Source: Streptomyces harbinensis
Lineage (GTDB): Bacteria; Actinomycetota; Actinomycetes; Streptomycetales; Streptomycetaceae
Length of the DNA: 64,000 nucleotides
Assembly: GCF_900116145.1 (NCBI RefSeq)
Contig: NZ_FPAB01000004.1
Coordinates: 569,635-633,634, forward strand
Direction of reading: 5' to 3'
Position numbers and translations under genes: made by a program. The first letter of the stretch is position 1. Each line of letters begins with the position of its first letter. A model generated the notes under the pieces. It made no database searches and was not told the origin of the DNA. It saw nothing but the letters and a program-made list of their open reading frames with translations. This document shows positions 27,565 through 36,822 of this stretch, piece after piece.

Positions 27565-29079
27565 GTGAGCACTGCTGATCTCCCCCTCCCCACCGCCGCC
27601 GGCACCGCCCGTCTCCGGGCGGCGCTGACGGCGTCCGCCTTCACCGCCGACGGTCTGCTTGAGCTGCTGGGCGGCCCCGCGTACACCGCGCTGGCCCGCG
27701 GCGAGACCGTCCCGGCGGCCCGTGCGACCGGCGGCGACGACAGCGCGCCCGCCGTCCTCGTCCGGCTGTTCCTGCTCCAGCGGCCGGTGCCCTACGAGCG
27801 GGCCCGCGCCGTCCTCCCGGTGGATGGGCTGCTCGGCGACGGCTGGCTGCTGCGCGAGGGCGCGGGCGTACGGGCCGCGGTCGACGTCCGCCCGTACGCC
27901 GGGCCCGAGGGGCAGGACTGGTGGGTGGTCTCCGACCCCGGGTTCGGCGTCGGCGGCGCGGGCGGGGCGGGCGGCAGGGACCGCGATGTGGTGCTGGGTG
28001 TCGGCGGCGCCTCCATGACGCTCGCTCAGCTCACGGTCCGTGAGCCGGTGGACCGCGCGCTGGACGTGGGCACCGGCTCCGGCATCCAGGCGCTGCACCT
28101 CGCCCAGCACGCGCGGCGGGTGGTGGCCACGGACGTGAACCCGCGCGCGCTGCGGATGGCCGCGCTCACCCTGGGGCTGTCGGGGGCGGCGGAGCCGGAG
28201 CTGCGGGAGGGCTCGCTGTTCGAGCCGGTGGCGCGGGAGGCGGGCTTCGATCTGATCGTCGCCAACCCGCCGTTCGTCATCTCCCCGGCCCAGGGCGCGG
28301 ACGCGCTCACCTACCGCGACGGCGGGATGGGCGGCGACACGCTCTGCCGCACGCTGGTGGAACGGTCGGCGGACCGGCTGACCGACGGCGGCGTGTGCCA
28401 GCTGCTCGCCAACTGGCAGCACGTGGAGGGCGAGGACTGGCGCGAGCGGGTCGCCTCCTGGGTGCCGGCCGGCTGCGACGCGTGGATCGTGCAGCGCGAG
28501 CGGCAGGACATCACCGAGTACACCGAACTGTGGCTGCGCGACGCGGGCGTCCACCGGGACGATCCGGCCGGGTACGAGCGGCTGTACGGCCAGTGGCTGG
28601 CCGAGTTCGAGCGGCGGCGCACCGGGGGCGTGGGGTTCGGCTGGATCACCCTGACCAAGACCGGCAGCCGCCGGCCGTCCGTCACGGCGGAGGAGTGGCC
28701 GCACGCGGTCGAGCAGCCGCTGGGGGAGACGGCGCGGCGCCGTCTCGCGCTCGCGGCGTTCCTGCGGGACCACGACGACCGGGCGCTGCTGGCCACCCGG
28801 TTCGAGCTGGCCGAGGGCGTGGTGCAGGAGCAGGTGGGCGCGCCGGGTGCGGAGGACCCGGAGCATGTGGTGCTGCGGCAGCGGCACGGCATGATGCGGG
28901 CGCACGCCGTGGACACGCTGGGCGCGGCGCTGGCGGGGGCGTGCGACGGGACGCTGCCGGCCGGGGTGATCGTGGACGCGATCGCGCAGTTGCTGGAGGC
29001 CGATCCGGCGCGGGTGCGGGAGGGGGCGCCGGCGGTGCTGCGGACGCTGGTGGGCGACGGGTTCCTGCTGCCGGTGTGA
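27565..29079 (+). CDS. Class I SAM-dependent methyltransferase (HemK/RsmC-like)
   Basis: The 504-residue protein has an N-terminal winged-helix-like accessory domain (about 1-150). A Rossmann methyltransferase core follows, with motif I ALDVGTGSGIQALHLA, the acidic ribose-binding loop VVATDVNPRALRMA and the catalytic IVANPPFVIS. NPPF marks enzymes that methylate exocyclic or side-chain amides and amines (DNA/rRNA bases, Gln in release factors). An extra C-terminal domain of about 150 residues follows. The actual target is unknown. GTG start 27565. A hairpin follows the stop codon. Confidence 0.85.
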   Translation: MSTADLPLPTAAGTARLRAALTASAFTADGLLELLGGPAYTALARGETVPAARATGGDDSAPAVLVRLFLLQRPVPYERARAVLPVDGLLGDGWLLREGAGVRAAVDVRPYAGPEGQDWWVVSDPGFGVGGAGGAGGRDRDVVLGVGGASMTLAQLTVREPVDRALDVGTGSGIQALHLAQHARRVVATDVNPRALRMAALTLGLSGAAEPELREGSLFEPVAREAGFDLIVANPPFVISPAQGADALTYRDGGMGGDTLCRTLVERSADRLTDGGVCQLLANWQHVEGEDWRERVASWVPAGCDAWIVQRERQDITEYTELWLRDAGVHRDDPAGYERLYGQWLAEFERRRTGGVGFGWITLTKTGSRRPSVTAEEWPHAVEQPLGETARRRLALAAFLRDHDDRALLATRFELAEGVVQEQVGAPGAEDPEHVVLRQRHGMMRAHAVDTLGAALAGACDGTLPAGVIVDAIAQLLEADPARVREGAPAVLRTLVGDGFLLPV

Positions 29080-29080
29080 G

Positions 29081-29101
29081 CGGCGGGCCGCGAGCCCGCC
29101 G
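29081..29101 (+). terminator. Hairpin after the methyltransferase gene
   Basis: CGGCGGGC (29081-29088) pairs with GCCCGCCG (29094-29101) around a five-base loop immediately after the stop codon at 29079. It lies between convergent genes. Confidence 0.5.
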
Positions 29102-29175
29102 GCGGCACGGCCCCGGGCAGGCCAAAGGGCCGACTCCGGGGCGCCCGGGCCGGCCCTCCGCCTGGTGCCGTCGCG

Positions 29176-29433
29176 TTACTTCTTCAGGACCAGGCCGTCG
29201 GAGTCGGTGCGGTCCTCCTTGACCAGGAAGAGGATGCCGTCGATGAGCGACCAGATGCCGAGGCCACCGCAGGTGAGCAGCTGGGCGACGGCCATGCCGT
29301 AGTGGCCGGTGTACCAGCGGCCCGCGCCGACGCCGCCGAGCAGGATCTGCAGGATGCCGGCGACGACCTTGGACTTGGGGGACTCGGGGGCACCGGCCGG
29401 GGAACCGGGAGCCGGGGCGGGGGGATAGGTCAT
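29176..29433 (-). CDS. TM2-domain membrane protein
   Basis: The 85-residue protein has a Pro-rich N-terminus, then SKVVAGILQILLGGVGAGRWYTGHYGMAV and two hydrophobic segments joined by the GLGIWSLIDGILFLVKEDRTD motif. This is the TM2 fold: two helices with a short Asp-bearing turn. Function is unknown across the family. Start ATG 29433. It is nearly identical in the domain to the second TM2 protein encoded 600 bases away, so the two are local duplicates flanking the DUF2752 gene. Confidence 0.85.
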   Translation of the reverse strand: MTYPPAPAPGSPAGAPESPKSKVVAGILQILLGGVGAGRWYTGHYGMAVAQLLTCGGLGIWSLIDGILFLVKEDRTDSDGLVLKK

Positions 29434-29560
29434 GAGCGGTGTTCCATTCAGGCTGTGAGATGGTCGAACGACAAGCGGATTTACTTGTTGTTGGTGCTCA
29501 GACATCCCGAAGCGCTCACCGGTTGCACCGGATCGGATACCGATGCAGAAGTGATATCCG

Positions 29561-29989
29561 TTACCCCATGAGGTTGCGGACCACGGCCCACCCCACCGCG
29601 ATCCCCACGATCGCCACCATCCCCGCCCGGCCGCCGAGAGCCGGCCGGTAACGCCGCCCGCGCAGCCCCTCGTACAGCCAGCGGCCCCCGATCCACGCCC
29701 CCAGCGGCAGACCGAGCAGCAGCAGAACCGCGTTGTCGTGCAACGCCGCGGCGACGTCCCCGTGCAGCAGGTCGTACGCCATCCGGGTGCCGCCGCAGGC
29801 CGGGCAGAGCAGCCCGGTGGCCCAGTTGAACGGACAGCGCGGCAGCAGCCCCCCGCCCTCGTGCGGGTTGGTGTGCCACAGATAGACCGAACCGGCCAGG
29901 CCGGCGGCGAGGGTGGCCAGCGGCAGCACCGAGGGGTGAAGCCGCCGCCCCGCCCGCGTGACACTGCTCACCCGGCTCACCCCCTCCAC
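29561..29989 (-). CDS. DUF2752 membrane protein
   Basis: The protein, up to 142 residues, has three to four hydrophobic segments and the DUF2752 signature CPFNWATGLLCPACGGTRMAYDLLHG split over the first loop: two Cys-containing turns, Gly-Gly-Thr-Arg and Asp-Leu-Leu-His-Gly. The family function is unknown. GTG 29989 is the longest start; GTG 29971, with GGAGG nine bases upstream, is a good alternative. It lies between two TM2 genes in the same direction; such pairing is common in actinobacteria. Confidence 0.82.
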   Translation of the reverse strand: MEGVSRVSSVTRAGRRLHPSVLPLATLAAGLAGSVYLWHTNPHEGGGLLPRCPFNWATGLLCPACGGTRMAYDLLHGDVAAALHDNAVLLLLGLPLGAWIGGRWLYEGLRGRRYRPALGGRAGMVAIVGIAVGWAVVRNLMG

Positions 29990-30007
29990 CTCACGGCCCG
30001 GCCCGGA

Positions 30008-30478
30008 TCAGCTCTTGAGGGCGCGGCCGTCGGAGTCGGTGCGGTCGTCCTTGACGAGGAAGAGGATCCCGTCGATGAGCGACCAGATGCCCATACCGCC
30101 ACAGGTGAGCAGCTGGGCGACCGCCAGGCCGTAGTGCCCGGTGTACCAGCGACCCGCACCGACACCGCCGAGGACCAGCTGGAGCACACCCGCGATGATC
30201 TTCGACTTGGAGGAGTACGGACGCCCGTACTGGTCATAGCCGAAGGGGGCGTTCGGGTCCACCGCGCCGTAGGCGGCACCGGGCTGCTGGGCGTATCCGG
30301 GCGGCGGGTACTGCCCGTACCCGCCGGCGCCCGGCTGCTGCGGGTAGCCGTACCCCGGCTGGCCGGGCTGCCCGCCGGGCGGCGGCGTCCCGGGCTGGCC
30401 CGGCTGGCCGGTGGGCTGCTGGTACGGGTTCTGGTTCGGGTCCGGCGGCGGCTGCTGATACGGGTTCTGGTCGGTCAT
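30008..30478 (-). CDS. TM2-domain protein with Pro/Gln/Gly-rich N-terminus
   Basis: The 156-residue protein has a long low-complexity cytosolic tail (QPGQPGYGYPQQPGAGG and similar) up to about residue 88. The TM2 core SKIIAGVLQLVLGGVGAGRW...GMGIWSLIDGILFLVKDDRTD follows. ATG 30478 has AAGGGGG upstream. It is likely the first gene of a TM2 / DUF2752 / TM2 operon. Such tails often mediate assembly, but this is inference. Confidence 0.85.
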   Translation of the reverse strand: MTDQNPYQQPPPDPNQNPYQQPTGQPGQPGTPPPGGQPGQPGYGYPQQPGAGGYGQYPPPGYAQQPGAAYGAVDPNAPFGYDQYGRPYSSKSKIIAGVLQLVLGGVGAGRWYTGHYGLAVAQLLTCGGMGIWSLIDGILFLVKDDRTDSDGRALKS

Positions 30479-30752
30479 GAGTCCCCCTTGCGGATGGATG
30501 AGCGGAAGCGCGGGCCGGTCAGGGACAGACCGGTTCCACGGCCGACATCCTGCCAGGGGCATGGGGCGGCGGGAACGCGGGCTGTCGGGTTACGGTTCGA
30601 GTGGCGTCGCGGGGTATTCCCGTTTGACACGGAGCCGGGAGGTAGCGTCACACTCCGCACGGGGCGCGGCGAGCCCGTACCCACCCCGTACGCGGCGACC
30701 GCCCATCCGCGCCGAGAGCTACCGGAGAAACCGGAGAGAAGAGAGCGAGACG

Positions 30753-33656
30753 TTGTCCCCGACCAGCGAGACCACGAACGGCGGACGCCGGCTTGTCATT
30801 GTCGAGTCGCCCGCCAAGGCCAAGACGATCAAGGGCTACCTCGGCCCGGGCTATGTGGTCGAGGCGAGCGTCGGACACATCCGCGATCTGCCGAACGGCG
30901 CGGCCGAGGTGCCCGCCAAGTACAAAGGGGAGTCCTGGGCGCGGCTCGGCGTGAACGTCGACGCCAACTTCCAGCCCCTCTACGTCGTCAACAGCGACAA
31001 GAAGGACCAGGTCAGAAAGCTCAAGGAGCTGCTGGCCGAATCGGATGAGCTCTACCTGGCCACCGATGAGGACCGCGAGGGCGAGGCCATCGCCTGGCAT
31101 CTGCGCGAAGTCCTCAAGCCCAAGGTGCCGGTGCGCCGGATGGTCTTCCACGAGATCACCCGCGACGCCATCCGGGCGGCCGTCGACAACCCGCGCGAGC
31201 TGAACCAGCTGCTGGTGGAGGCGCAGGAGACCCGGCGCATCCTCGACCGGCTGTACGGGTACGAGGTCTCGCCGGTGCTGTGGAAGAAGGTCATGCCCCG
31301 GCTGTCGGCCGGGCGCGTGCAGTCGGTGGCCACCCGGCTGGTCGTGGAACGGGAGCGGGAGCGCATCGCGTTCCGCCCGGCCGCGTACTGGGACCTCGTC
31401 GGGACCTTCGCCACGGGCGAGGGCGCCGACGGCGGCCCGGACACCTTCGGCGCCCGGCTGGTCTCCGTCGACGGGCGGCGCATCGCGCAGGGCCGGGACT
31501 TCGGCGCGGACGGGCAGCTGAAGAGCCCCGGGCAGGTGCGGCAGCTGGACGAGGCGACGGCCCGCGCGCTGGCCGAGGGGCTCGCGGGGGCGGCGTTCAC
31601 CGTCCGCTCGGTGGAGTCCAAGCCGTACCGGCGCGCCCCGTACGCGCCCTTCCGCACCACCACCCTCCAGCAGGAGGCGTCGCGCAAGCTCGGGATGGGC
31701 GCGAAGGCCACCATGCAGGTGGCGCAGCGGCTGTACGAGAACGGCTTCATCACCTACATGCGGACCGACTCCACCACGCTGTCGGAGACGGCGGTGGCGG
31801 CGGCGCGGGCCCAGGTCACGCAGCTGTACGGGCGGGACTATCTGCCGGACCGCCCGCGCACCTACGCCAGCAAGGTGAAGAACGCGCAGGAGGCGCACGA
31901 GGCGATCCGGCCCTCCGGCGACCGGTTCCGCACCCCGGCCGAGACGGGGCTGACCGGCGAGCAGTTCCGGCTGTACGAGCTGATCTGGAAGCGGACCGTC
32001 GCCTCGCAGATGAAGGACGCGGTCGGGCAGTCGGTGGCGGTGCGCGTCGCCGGGACGAGCGCGGACGGGCAGGACTGCGAGTTCGGCGCGACGGGGAAGA
32101 TCATCACCTTCCACGGCTTCATGAAGGCGTACGTCGAGGGCGCGGACGACCCCAACGCCGAGCTGGACGACCGCGAGCGGCGGCTGCCGCAGGTCGCCGA
32201 GGGCGATGCGCTGGCCGCGCGCGAGCTGGCCGCGGACGGGCACTCCACCAAGCCGCCGGCCCGCTACACCGAGGCGTCGCTGGTCAAGGAGCTGGAGGAG
32301 CGCGAGATCGGGCGGCCCTCGACGTACGCCTCGATCATCGGCACCATCCTGGACCGGCGCTACGTCTTCAAGAAGGGGACGGCCCTGGTGCCGTCCTTCC
32401 TCTCCTTCGCCGTCGTCAATCTGCTGGAGCAGCACTTCGGGCGGCTGGTGGACTACGACTTCACCGCGAAGATGGAGGACGACCTGGACCGCATCGCCAC
32501 CGGCGACGCGGAGGCGGTGCCGTGGCTGCGCCGCTTCTACTTCGGTGAGGGCGAGGGCGTCGGCGGTGCTGCGGAGGCGGGCAACGGTGACGGCGACCAT
32601 CTGGGCGGGCTGAAGGAGCTGGTCACGGACCTGGGCGCGATCGACGCCCGGGAGATCTCCTCGTTCCCGGTGGGCGAGGGCATCGTCCTGCGGGTCGGCC
32701 GGTACGGGCCGTACGTGGAGGCGCCGCCCGAGGAGGGCGCGGCCGAGGGCGAGCCGGGCAAGCGGGCGGACGTCCCCGACGAACTGCCGCCGGACGAGCT
32801 GACGGTGGAGCTGGCCAAGGAACTGCTGGCCAAGCCCAGCGGGGACTTCGAGCTCGGCACCGACCCGGTCAGCGGTCATCCGATCGTGGGACGGGACGGG
32901 CGGTACGGGCCGTACGTCACCGAGGTGCTGCCGGAGGGCACGCCGAAGACCGGCAAGAACGCGGTCAAGCCGCGCACGGCGTCGCTGTTCAAGTCGATGC
33001 GGCTGGACACGATCACGCTGGAGGACGCGCTGCGGCTGCTGTCGCTGCCGCGGGTGGTGGGCACCGACCCCGAGTCGGGGGACGACATCACCGCGCAGAA
33101 CGGGCGGTACGGCCCGTATCTGAAGAAGGGGACGGACTCGCGCTCGCTGGAGAGCGAGGAGCAGCTGTTCACCATCACGCTGGATCAGGCGCTGGCGATC
33201 TACGCCCAGCCGAAGAAGCGCGGGCGGGCCGCGGCCAAGCCGCCACTGAAGGAGCTGGGCACGGACCCGGTGACGCAGGCGCCGGTGGTGGTGAAGGACG
33301 GGCGGTTCGGTCCGTACGTCACGGACGGCGAGACGAACGCGACGCTGCGGCGGGACGACGATCCCGAAACCATCACCCCTGAACGTGGGTTCGAACTGCT
33401 CGCAGAGAAGCGGGCGAAGGGGCCGGCGAAGAAGACCGCGAAGAAGGCGGCCAAGAAGACCACCAAGAAGACGGCGGCGAAGAAGACGACCGCGAAGAAG
33501 ACGACGACGGCGAAGAAGACGACCGCCAAGAAGACCGCCGCCAAGAAGACCACGGCGAAGAAGACGGCCGCGAAGAAAACCTCCACGGTGGAAAAGTCCA
33601 CGTCAAAGGCCGAAAACGGCCCCTCGGGCGACCCGGGCGCGGACGGCGGCGCCTGA
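30753..33656 (+). CDS. topA: DNA topoisomerase I with lysine-rich C-terminal tail
   Basis: The 967-residue enzyme relaxes negative supercoils. TOPRIM motifs are LVIVESPAKAKTIKGYLGPG near the start and DEDREGEAIAWHL. The active-site Tyr335 lies in GFITYMRTDSTTLSE. The C-terminal half has several repeats of a G-RYGPYV type module. The last about 80 residues contain repeated Lys-Lys-Thr/Ala blocks (AAKKTTAKKTTTAKK and similar), a feature of streptomycete TopA that increases processivity. The start is TTG 30753, where homologues begin SPTSET; an upstream extension is open but unlike the family. It lies upstream of tmk and holB. Confidence 0.95.
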   Translation: MSPTSETTNGGRRLVIVESPAKAKTIKGYLGPGYVVEASVGHIRDLPNGAAEVPAKYKGESWARLGVNVDANFQPLYVVNSDKKDQVRKLKELLAESDELYLATDEDREGEAIAWHLREVLKPKVPVRRMVFHEITRDAIRAAVDNPRELNQLLVEAQETRRILDRLYGYEVSPVLWKKVMPRLSAGRVQSVATRLVVERERERIAFRPAAYWDLVGTFATGEGADGGPDTFGARLVSVDGRRIAQGRDFGADGQLKSPGQVRQLDEATARALAEGLAGAAFTVRSVESKPYRRAPYAPFRTTTLQQEASRKLGMGAKATMQVAQRLYENGFITYMRTDSTTLSETAVAAARAQVTQLYGRDYLPDRPRTYASKVKNAQEAHEAIRPSGDRFRTPAETGLTGEQFRLYELIWKRTVASQMKDAVGQSVAVRVAGTSADGQDCEFGATGKIITFHGFMKAYVEGADDPNAELDDRERRLPQVAEGDALAARELAADGHSTKPPARYTEASLVKELEEREIGRPSTYASIIGTILDRRYVFKKGTALVPSFLSFAVVNLLEQHFGRLVDYDFTAKMEDDLDRIATGDAEAVPWLRRFYFGEGEGVGGAAEAGNGDGDHLGGLKELVTDLGAIDAREISSFPVGEGIVLRVGRYGPYVEAPPEEGAAEGEPGKRADVPDELPPDELTVELAKELLAKPSGDFELGTDPVSGHPIVGRDGRYGPYVTEVLPEGTPKTGKNAVKPRTASLFKSMRLDTITLEDALRLLSLPRVVGTDPESGDDITAQNGRYGPYLKKGTDSRSLESEEQLFTITLDQALAIYAQPKKRGRAAAKPPLKELGTDPVTQAPVVVKDGRFGPYVTDGETNATLRRDDDPETITPERGFELLAEKRAKGPAKKTAKKAAKKTTKKTAAKKTTAKKTTTAKKTTAKKTAAKKTTAKKTAAKKTSTVEKSTSKAENGPSGDPGADGGA

Positions 33657-33794
33657 CGCGGCACGCCCGGCCGGTGTGTGCGAGTGGGAAGGCACCCGGC
33701 CGGGCCGCCTCATGGCGGCGCTGCCGCGCTCGTTCCCCGGGCAAATGTTCGGGTAGCTGACGCTTGTGTCGGTGACGGCGGTTACGCTGGCCGA

Positions 33795-36725
33795 ATGACG
33801 CGAGCAGAGCAACACCCGGTTGTTGACCCCACCTGCGGCGCCACCGACGAGGCACTCGCCGCGGACTCCCGGGAGCGCGCCCGGCGGGCGTTGCTGCGGG
33901 TGCCCGAGCTGCGGCGCCTGTGGGAGGCGCAGTTCACCGGCGGTATCGGCGACATCCTCGCCGTGCTGGTGGTCACCCTGCTGTCCGTGCAGGCGGCCTT
34001 CCACGTCACCGCGGGCGGCGAGATGCTGTTCGGCGGCGGCTACCGGGGTGTGGCCCTCGCCATCACCCTCGCGCTGACCGTACGGCTGGCGGCCGGGGTG
34101 CTCGGCGGCGTGCTGCTGCTGGGCCCGATCGCGAAGCTGCTCGCCCCGGCCGGCTCGCTCGACCGGCGCTGGACGATGATCGGGGCGGACGGGCTGCGTG
34201 CCGCGCTGCTGATCGTCGCCCCGCTGTGGATCATCTGGGTGCCGGACAGCGCGTACATCTACCTGCTGGTCACGCTGGGCGTCAGCGGGCTCGCCGAGCG
34301 GGTGTGGACCCTCGCCAAGGACGGCGTCGCCCCCGCGCTGCTGCCGCCTCCGCCGCCGGAGGGCGCCGCTGTCCGGCCGCTGCCCGACCACGGCGAGGCG
34401 CTGCGCCGGCTGTGGCTGCGCACCGCGTTCCTGTCCGTGCCCGCCGCCGCCGCGGTGCTGGTGGCCGTCACCCTGGTCAGCAATCTGCTCGCCACCGGCA
34501 TCGACTGGTTCGGTGTGCACCAGGCGGCGCTCGCCTCCTACGTGGCGGCCGGGTTCTTCGCCGCCTCGATCTCGGTGCTCTACTTCCTGAAGCTCCCGGC
34601 CGGTGACGCGCGCCGCCCGGTGTCCCCGCTGGAGGGGCTGCGCCGGCCGGCGGCCGGCACCACCCCGGACCGGGGGCGTACCGGCGCCATCCCGGTGCTG
34701 GTGCTGGGGTGCGCCGCGCTGGCGGCGGCGGTCGCCGCGGCGGTCGCGCTGGGCGTCCTGCGGGTGCTGGAGTTCGGCGGCGGCCCGGTCTCGTACGGCC
34801 TGCTCGTCCTGGGGCTGACCGGCGGTGTCGCGGCCGGGGTGCGCTGGTCGGGCGCGGTGCTGCCCGCGCTGTCGCGGCGGCGGATCTTCGCGCTGGCGCT
34901 CGCGGTCGGCGGGCTCGGCCTGTTCGGGGTCGGGATGATCGCCGACCCGGCGACGGTGCTGTTCACGACGGCGGTCACCGGCGTCGCGGCCGGTGTCGCG
35001 GCGGCCACCGGGCACGTTCTGCTGGACCAGGAGACCGAGGAGTTCCGGCGGCCCCGGCTGACGCAGCACCTGCACGCCGTGGTCCGGGTCGCGATCGGCC
35101 TCGGGGTGCTGGTGGCCCCCCTGGTGGCGGCGCTGATCGGGCCGCACCGGGTGGAGCGCGGCGACTTCGTGATCGACCACGGGGGCGCGGCGTACACCCT
35201 CATGATCATCGGGGCGCTGCTGCTGCCGGTGGCCGCGCTGGTGCTCGGCCGTACCGACGACCGGCGCGGGGTGCCGCTGCGGCGCGACCTGGTGACGGCG
35301 GTGCGCGGCGGCTCGGTGGAGCCGGTGGCGGCCACGGCCGACGGCGGGTTCTTCATCGTGGTCGAGGGCGGTGACGGCGCCGGCAAGACCACCCAGGTGG
35401 AGAAGCTGGCCGAGTGGATCCGCGGCAAGGGCCACGAGGTGGTCGTCACCCGCGAGCCGGGCGCCACACCGGTCGGCCAGCGGCTGCGCACCATCCTGCT
35501 GGACGTGTCGACCGGCGGGCTCTCGCACCGGGCCGAGGCGCTGCTGTACGCGGCGGACAAGGCCGAGCACGTGGAGACGGTGGTGCGTCCGGCGCTGGAG
35601 CGCGGCGCGGTGGTGATCTCCGACCGGTACATCGACTCGGCCGTGGCGTACCAGGGCGCCGGGCGCGATCTGTCGGCCACCGAGGTGGCGCGGATCTCGC
35701 GCTGGGCGACCGACGGTCTGCTGCCGCATCTGACGGTGCTGCTGGATGTGTCGCCGGAGACGGCGCGGGAGCGGTTCACGGAGGCGCCGGACCGGCTGGA
35801 GTCGGAGCCGAGTGAGTTCCACCAGCGGGTGCGGTCCGGGTTCCTGGCGCTGGCCGCCGCCGACCCGGCGCGCTATCTGGTGGTGGACGCCGGGCAGGAC
35901 CCGGAGTCGGTCACCACGGCGGCGCGGCACCGGCTCGACCAGATGCTGCCGCTCTCGGAGAAGGAGCTGCGGGAGCAGGAGGAGGCCCGGCGCAAGGCCG
36001 AGGAGGAGGCGCGGCGGCGCGCGGAGGAAGAGCGCCGGCGCAAGGAGGAGGAAGAGCGCCTGGAGCGGGAGCGCCAGGAGGAGCTGGCGCGGCTGCGGGC
36101 CGAGGAGGAGGAGCGCAAGGCACGCGAGGCCGAGGAGGCCCGGCTGGCCGAGGAGCGGCGCAAGGCCGAGGAAGCGCGGCGGGTCGCCGAGGAGGCCCGC
36201 CGGCTGGCCGAGGAGGAGCGCCGGCGGCGGGAGGCCGAGGAGCGGCTGCGGCAGGCCGAGGAGGAGCGCCGCCGCCGGGAGGCCGAGGAGGAGGCGCGGC
36301 TGCGGGCGCAGGCCGAGGAGCGGCGCCGTGAGGTGCAGCGCAAGGCCGAGGAGGCGCTGCTGGCGGCCGAGCGGGCGCGTCTGGAGAAGGCCGACAACAG
36401 CGAGACGGTGCAGATCCCGCAGGTCGGCGACGCGGACGACGGCAGCAACAGCGAGACGATGCAGATCCCGAACTCGTACCCCGGCACGGCCGACGACGAG
36501 ACGACGGTGCTGCCCGTGGCGGGCGACGTCGGCGAGACCCGGCCCATCCCGAAGGTGACGGACGAGGGCGGGGACGAGGAGCCGAAGCGCCGGTCGCGGC
36601 CCGCGTGGGCGGAGGAGACCCCGCTGGACGACGTGCCGACGCTGGCGGACGAACTGCTCGGCCCGCACCGCGACGACGACGAGCGGGACGAGGGCAAGGG
36701 GGGCAAGGGCGGCAGAAGCCGCTGA
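33795..36725 (+). CDS. tmk: Membrane domain fused to thymidylate kinase with coiled-coil tail
   Basis: The 976-residue protein combines three parts. Residues about 1-500 contain some ten hydrophobic helices resembling a divergent MFS-type transporter. Residues about 515-730 are a thymidylate kinase, with P-loop VVEGGDGAGKTTQVEKL (around residue 525), the REPGATPVGQ loop and SDRYIDSAVAYQGAGRD. Residues about 745-880 form a highly charged Arg/Glu/Ala coiled coil, then an acidic tail with repeated SETVQIP/SETMQIP-like motifs. Tmk phosphorylates dTMP. The streptomycete Tmk is known to be membrane-fused; transport activity is unproven. ATG 33795. Confidence 0.92.
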   Translation: MTRAEQHPVVDPTCGATDEALAADSRERARRALLRVPELRRLWEAQFTGGIGDILAVLVVTLLSVQAAFHVTAGGEMLFGGGYRGVALAITLALTVRLAAGVLGGVLLLGPIAKLLAPAGSLDRRWTMIGADGLRAALLIVAPLWIIWVPDSAYIYLLVTLGVSGLAERVWTLAKDGVAPALLPPPPPEGAAVRPLPDHGEALRRLWLRTAFLSVPAAAAVLVAVTLVSNLLATGIDWFGVHQAALASYVAAGFFAASISVLYFLKLPAGDARRPVSPLEGLRRPAAGTTPDRGRTGAIPVLVLGCAALAAAVAAAVALGVLRVLEFGGGPVSYGLLVLGLTGGVAAGVRWSGAVLPALSRRRIFALALAVGGLGLFGVGMIADPATVLFTTAVTGVAAGVAAATGHVLLDQETEEFRRPRLTQHLHAVVRVAIGLGVLVAPLVAALIGPHRVERGDFVIDHGGAAYTLMIIGALLLPVAALVLGRTDDRRGVPLRRDLVTAVRGGSVEPVAATADGGFFIVVEGGDGAGKTTQVEKLAEWIRGKGHEVVVTREPGATPVGQRLRTILLDVSTGGLSHRAEALLYAADKAEHVETVVRPALERGAVVISDRYIDSAVAYQGAGRDLSATEVARISRWATDGLLPHLTVLLDVSPETARERFTEAPDRLESEPSEFHQRVRSGFLALAAADPARYLVVDAGQDPESVTTAARHRLDQMLPLSEKELREQEEARRKAEEEARRRAEEERRRKEEEERLERERQEELARLRAEEEERKAREAEEARLAEERRKAEEARRVAEEARRLAEEERRRREAEERLRQAEEERRRREAEEEARLRAQAEERRREVQRKAEEALLAAERARLEKADNSETVQIPQVGDADDGSNSETMQIPNSYPGTADDETTVLPVAGDVGETRPIPKVTDEGGDEEPKRRSRPAWAEETPLDDVPTLADELLGPHRDDDERDEGKGGKGGRSR

Positions 36726-36761
36726 GCCCACGGGGCCCACTGAGCCGCTGAGCCGACCGCC

Positions 36762-36798
36762 GAAACGGCGCTTCCGGGAACTCCGGGAGCGCCGTTTC
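36762..36798. terminator. Bidirectional hairpin terminator
   Basis: A 16-base stem with one G-T wobble (36762-36777 with 36783-36798) and a five-base loop lies between the convergent tmk and anchor-protein genes. Both arms end in GAAA/TTTC, giving short U runs in each direction. Confidence 0.75.
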
Positions 36799-36822
36799 CG
36801 TCGGGTGTGGGGGTGCCGGCCG

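Noticed and set aside
33410..33600. Repetitive AAGAAGACC-like DNA at the end of topA taken as a tandem repeat locus
   Set aside because: It encodes the Lys/Thr/Ala-rich tail normal for streptomycete TopA; the DNA repetition follows from the protein.
33603..36740. Very long open frame on the minus strand opposite tmk
   Set aside because: It is an antisense shadow of the tmk gene, Arg/His/Pro-rich without domains, caused by high third-position GC.
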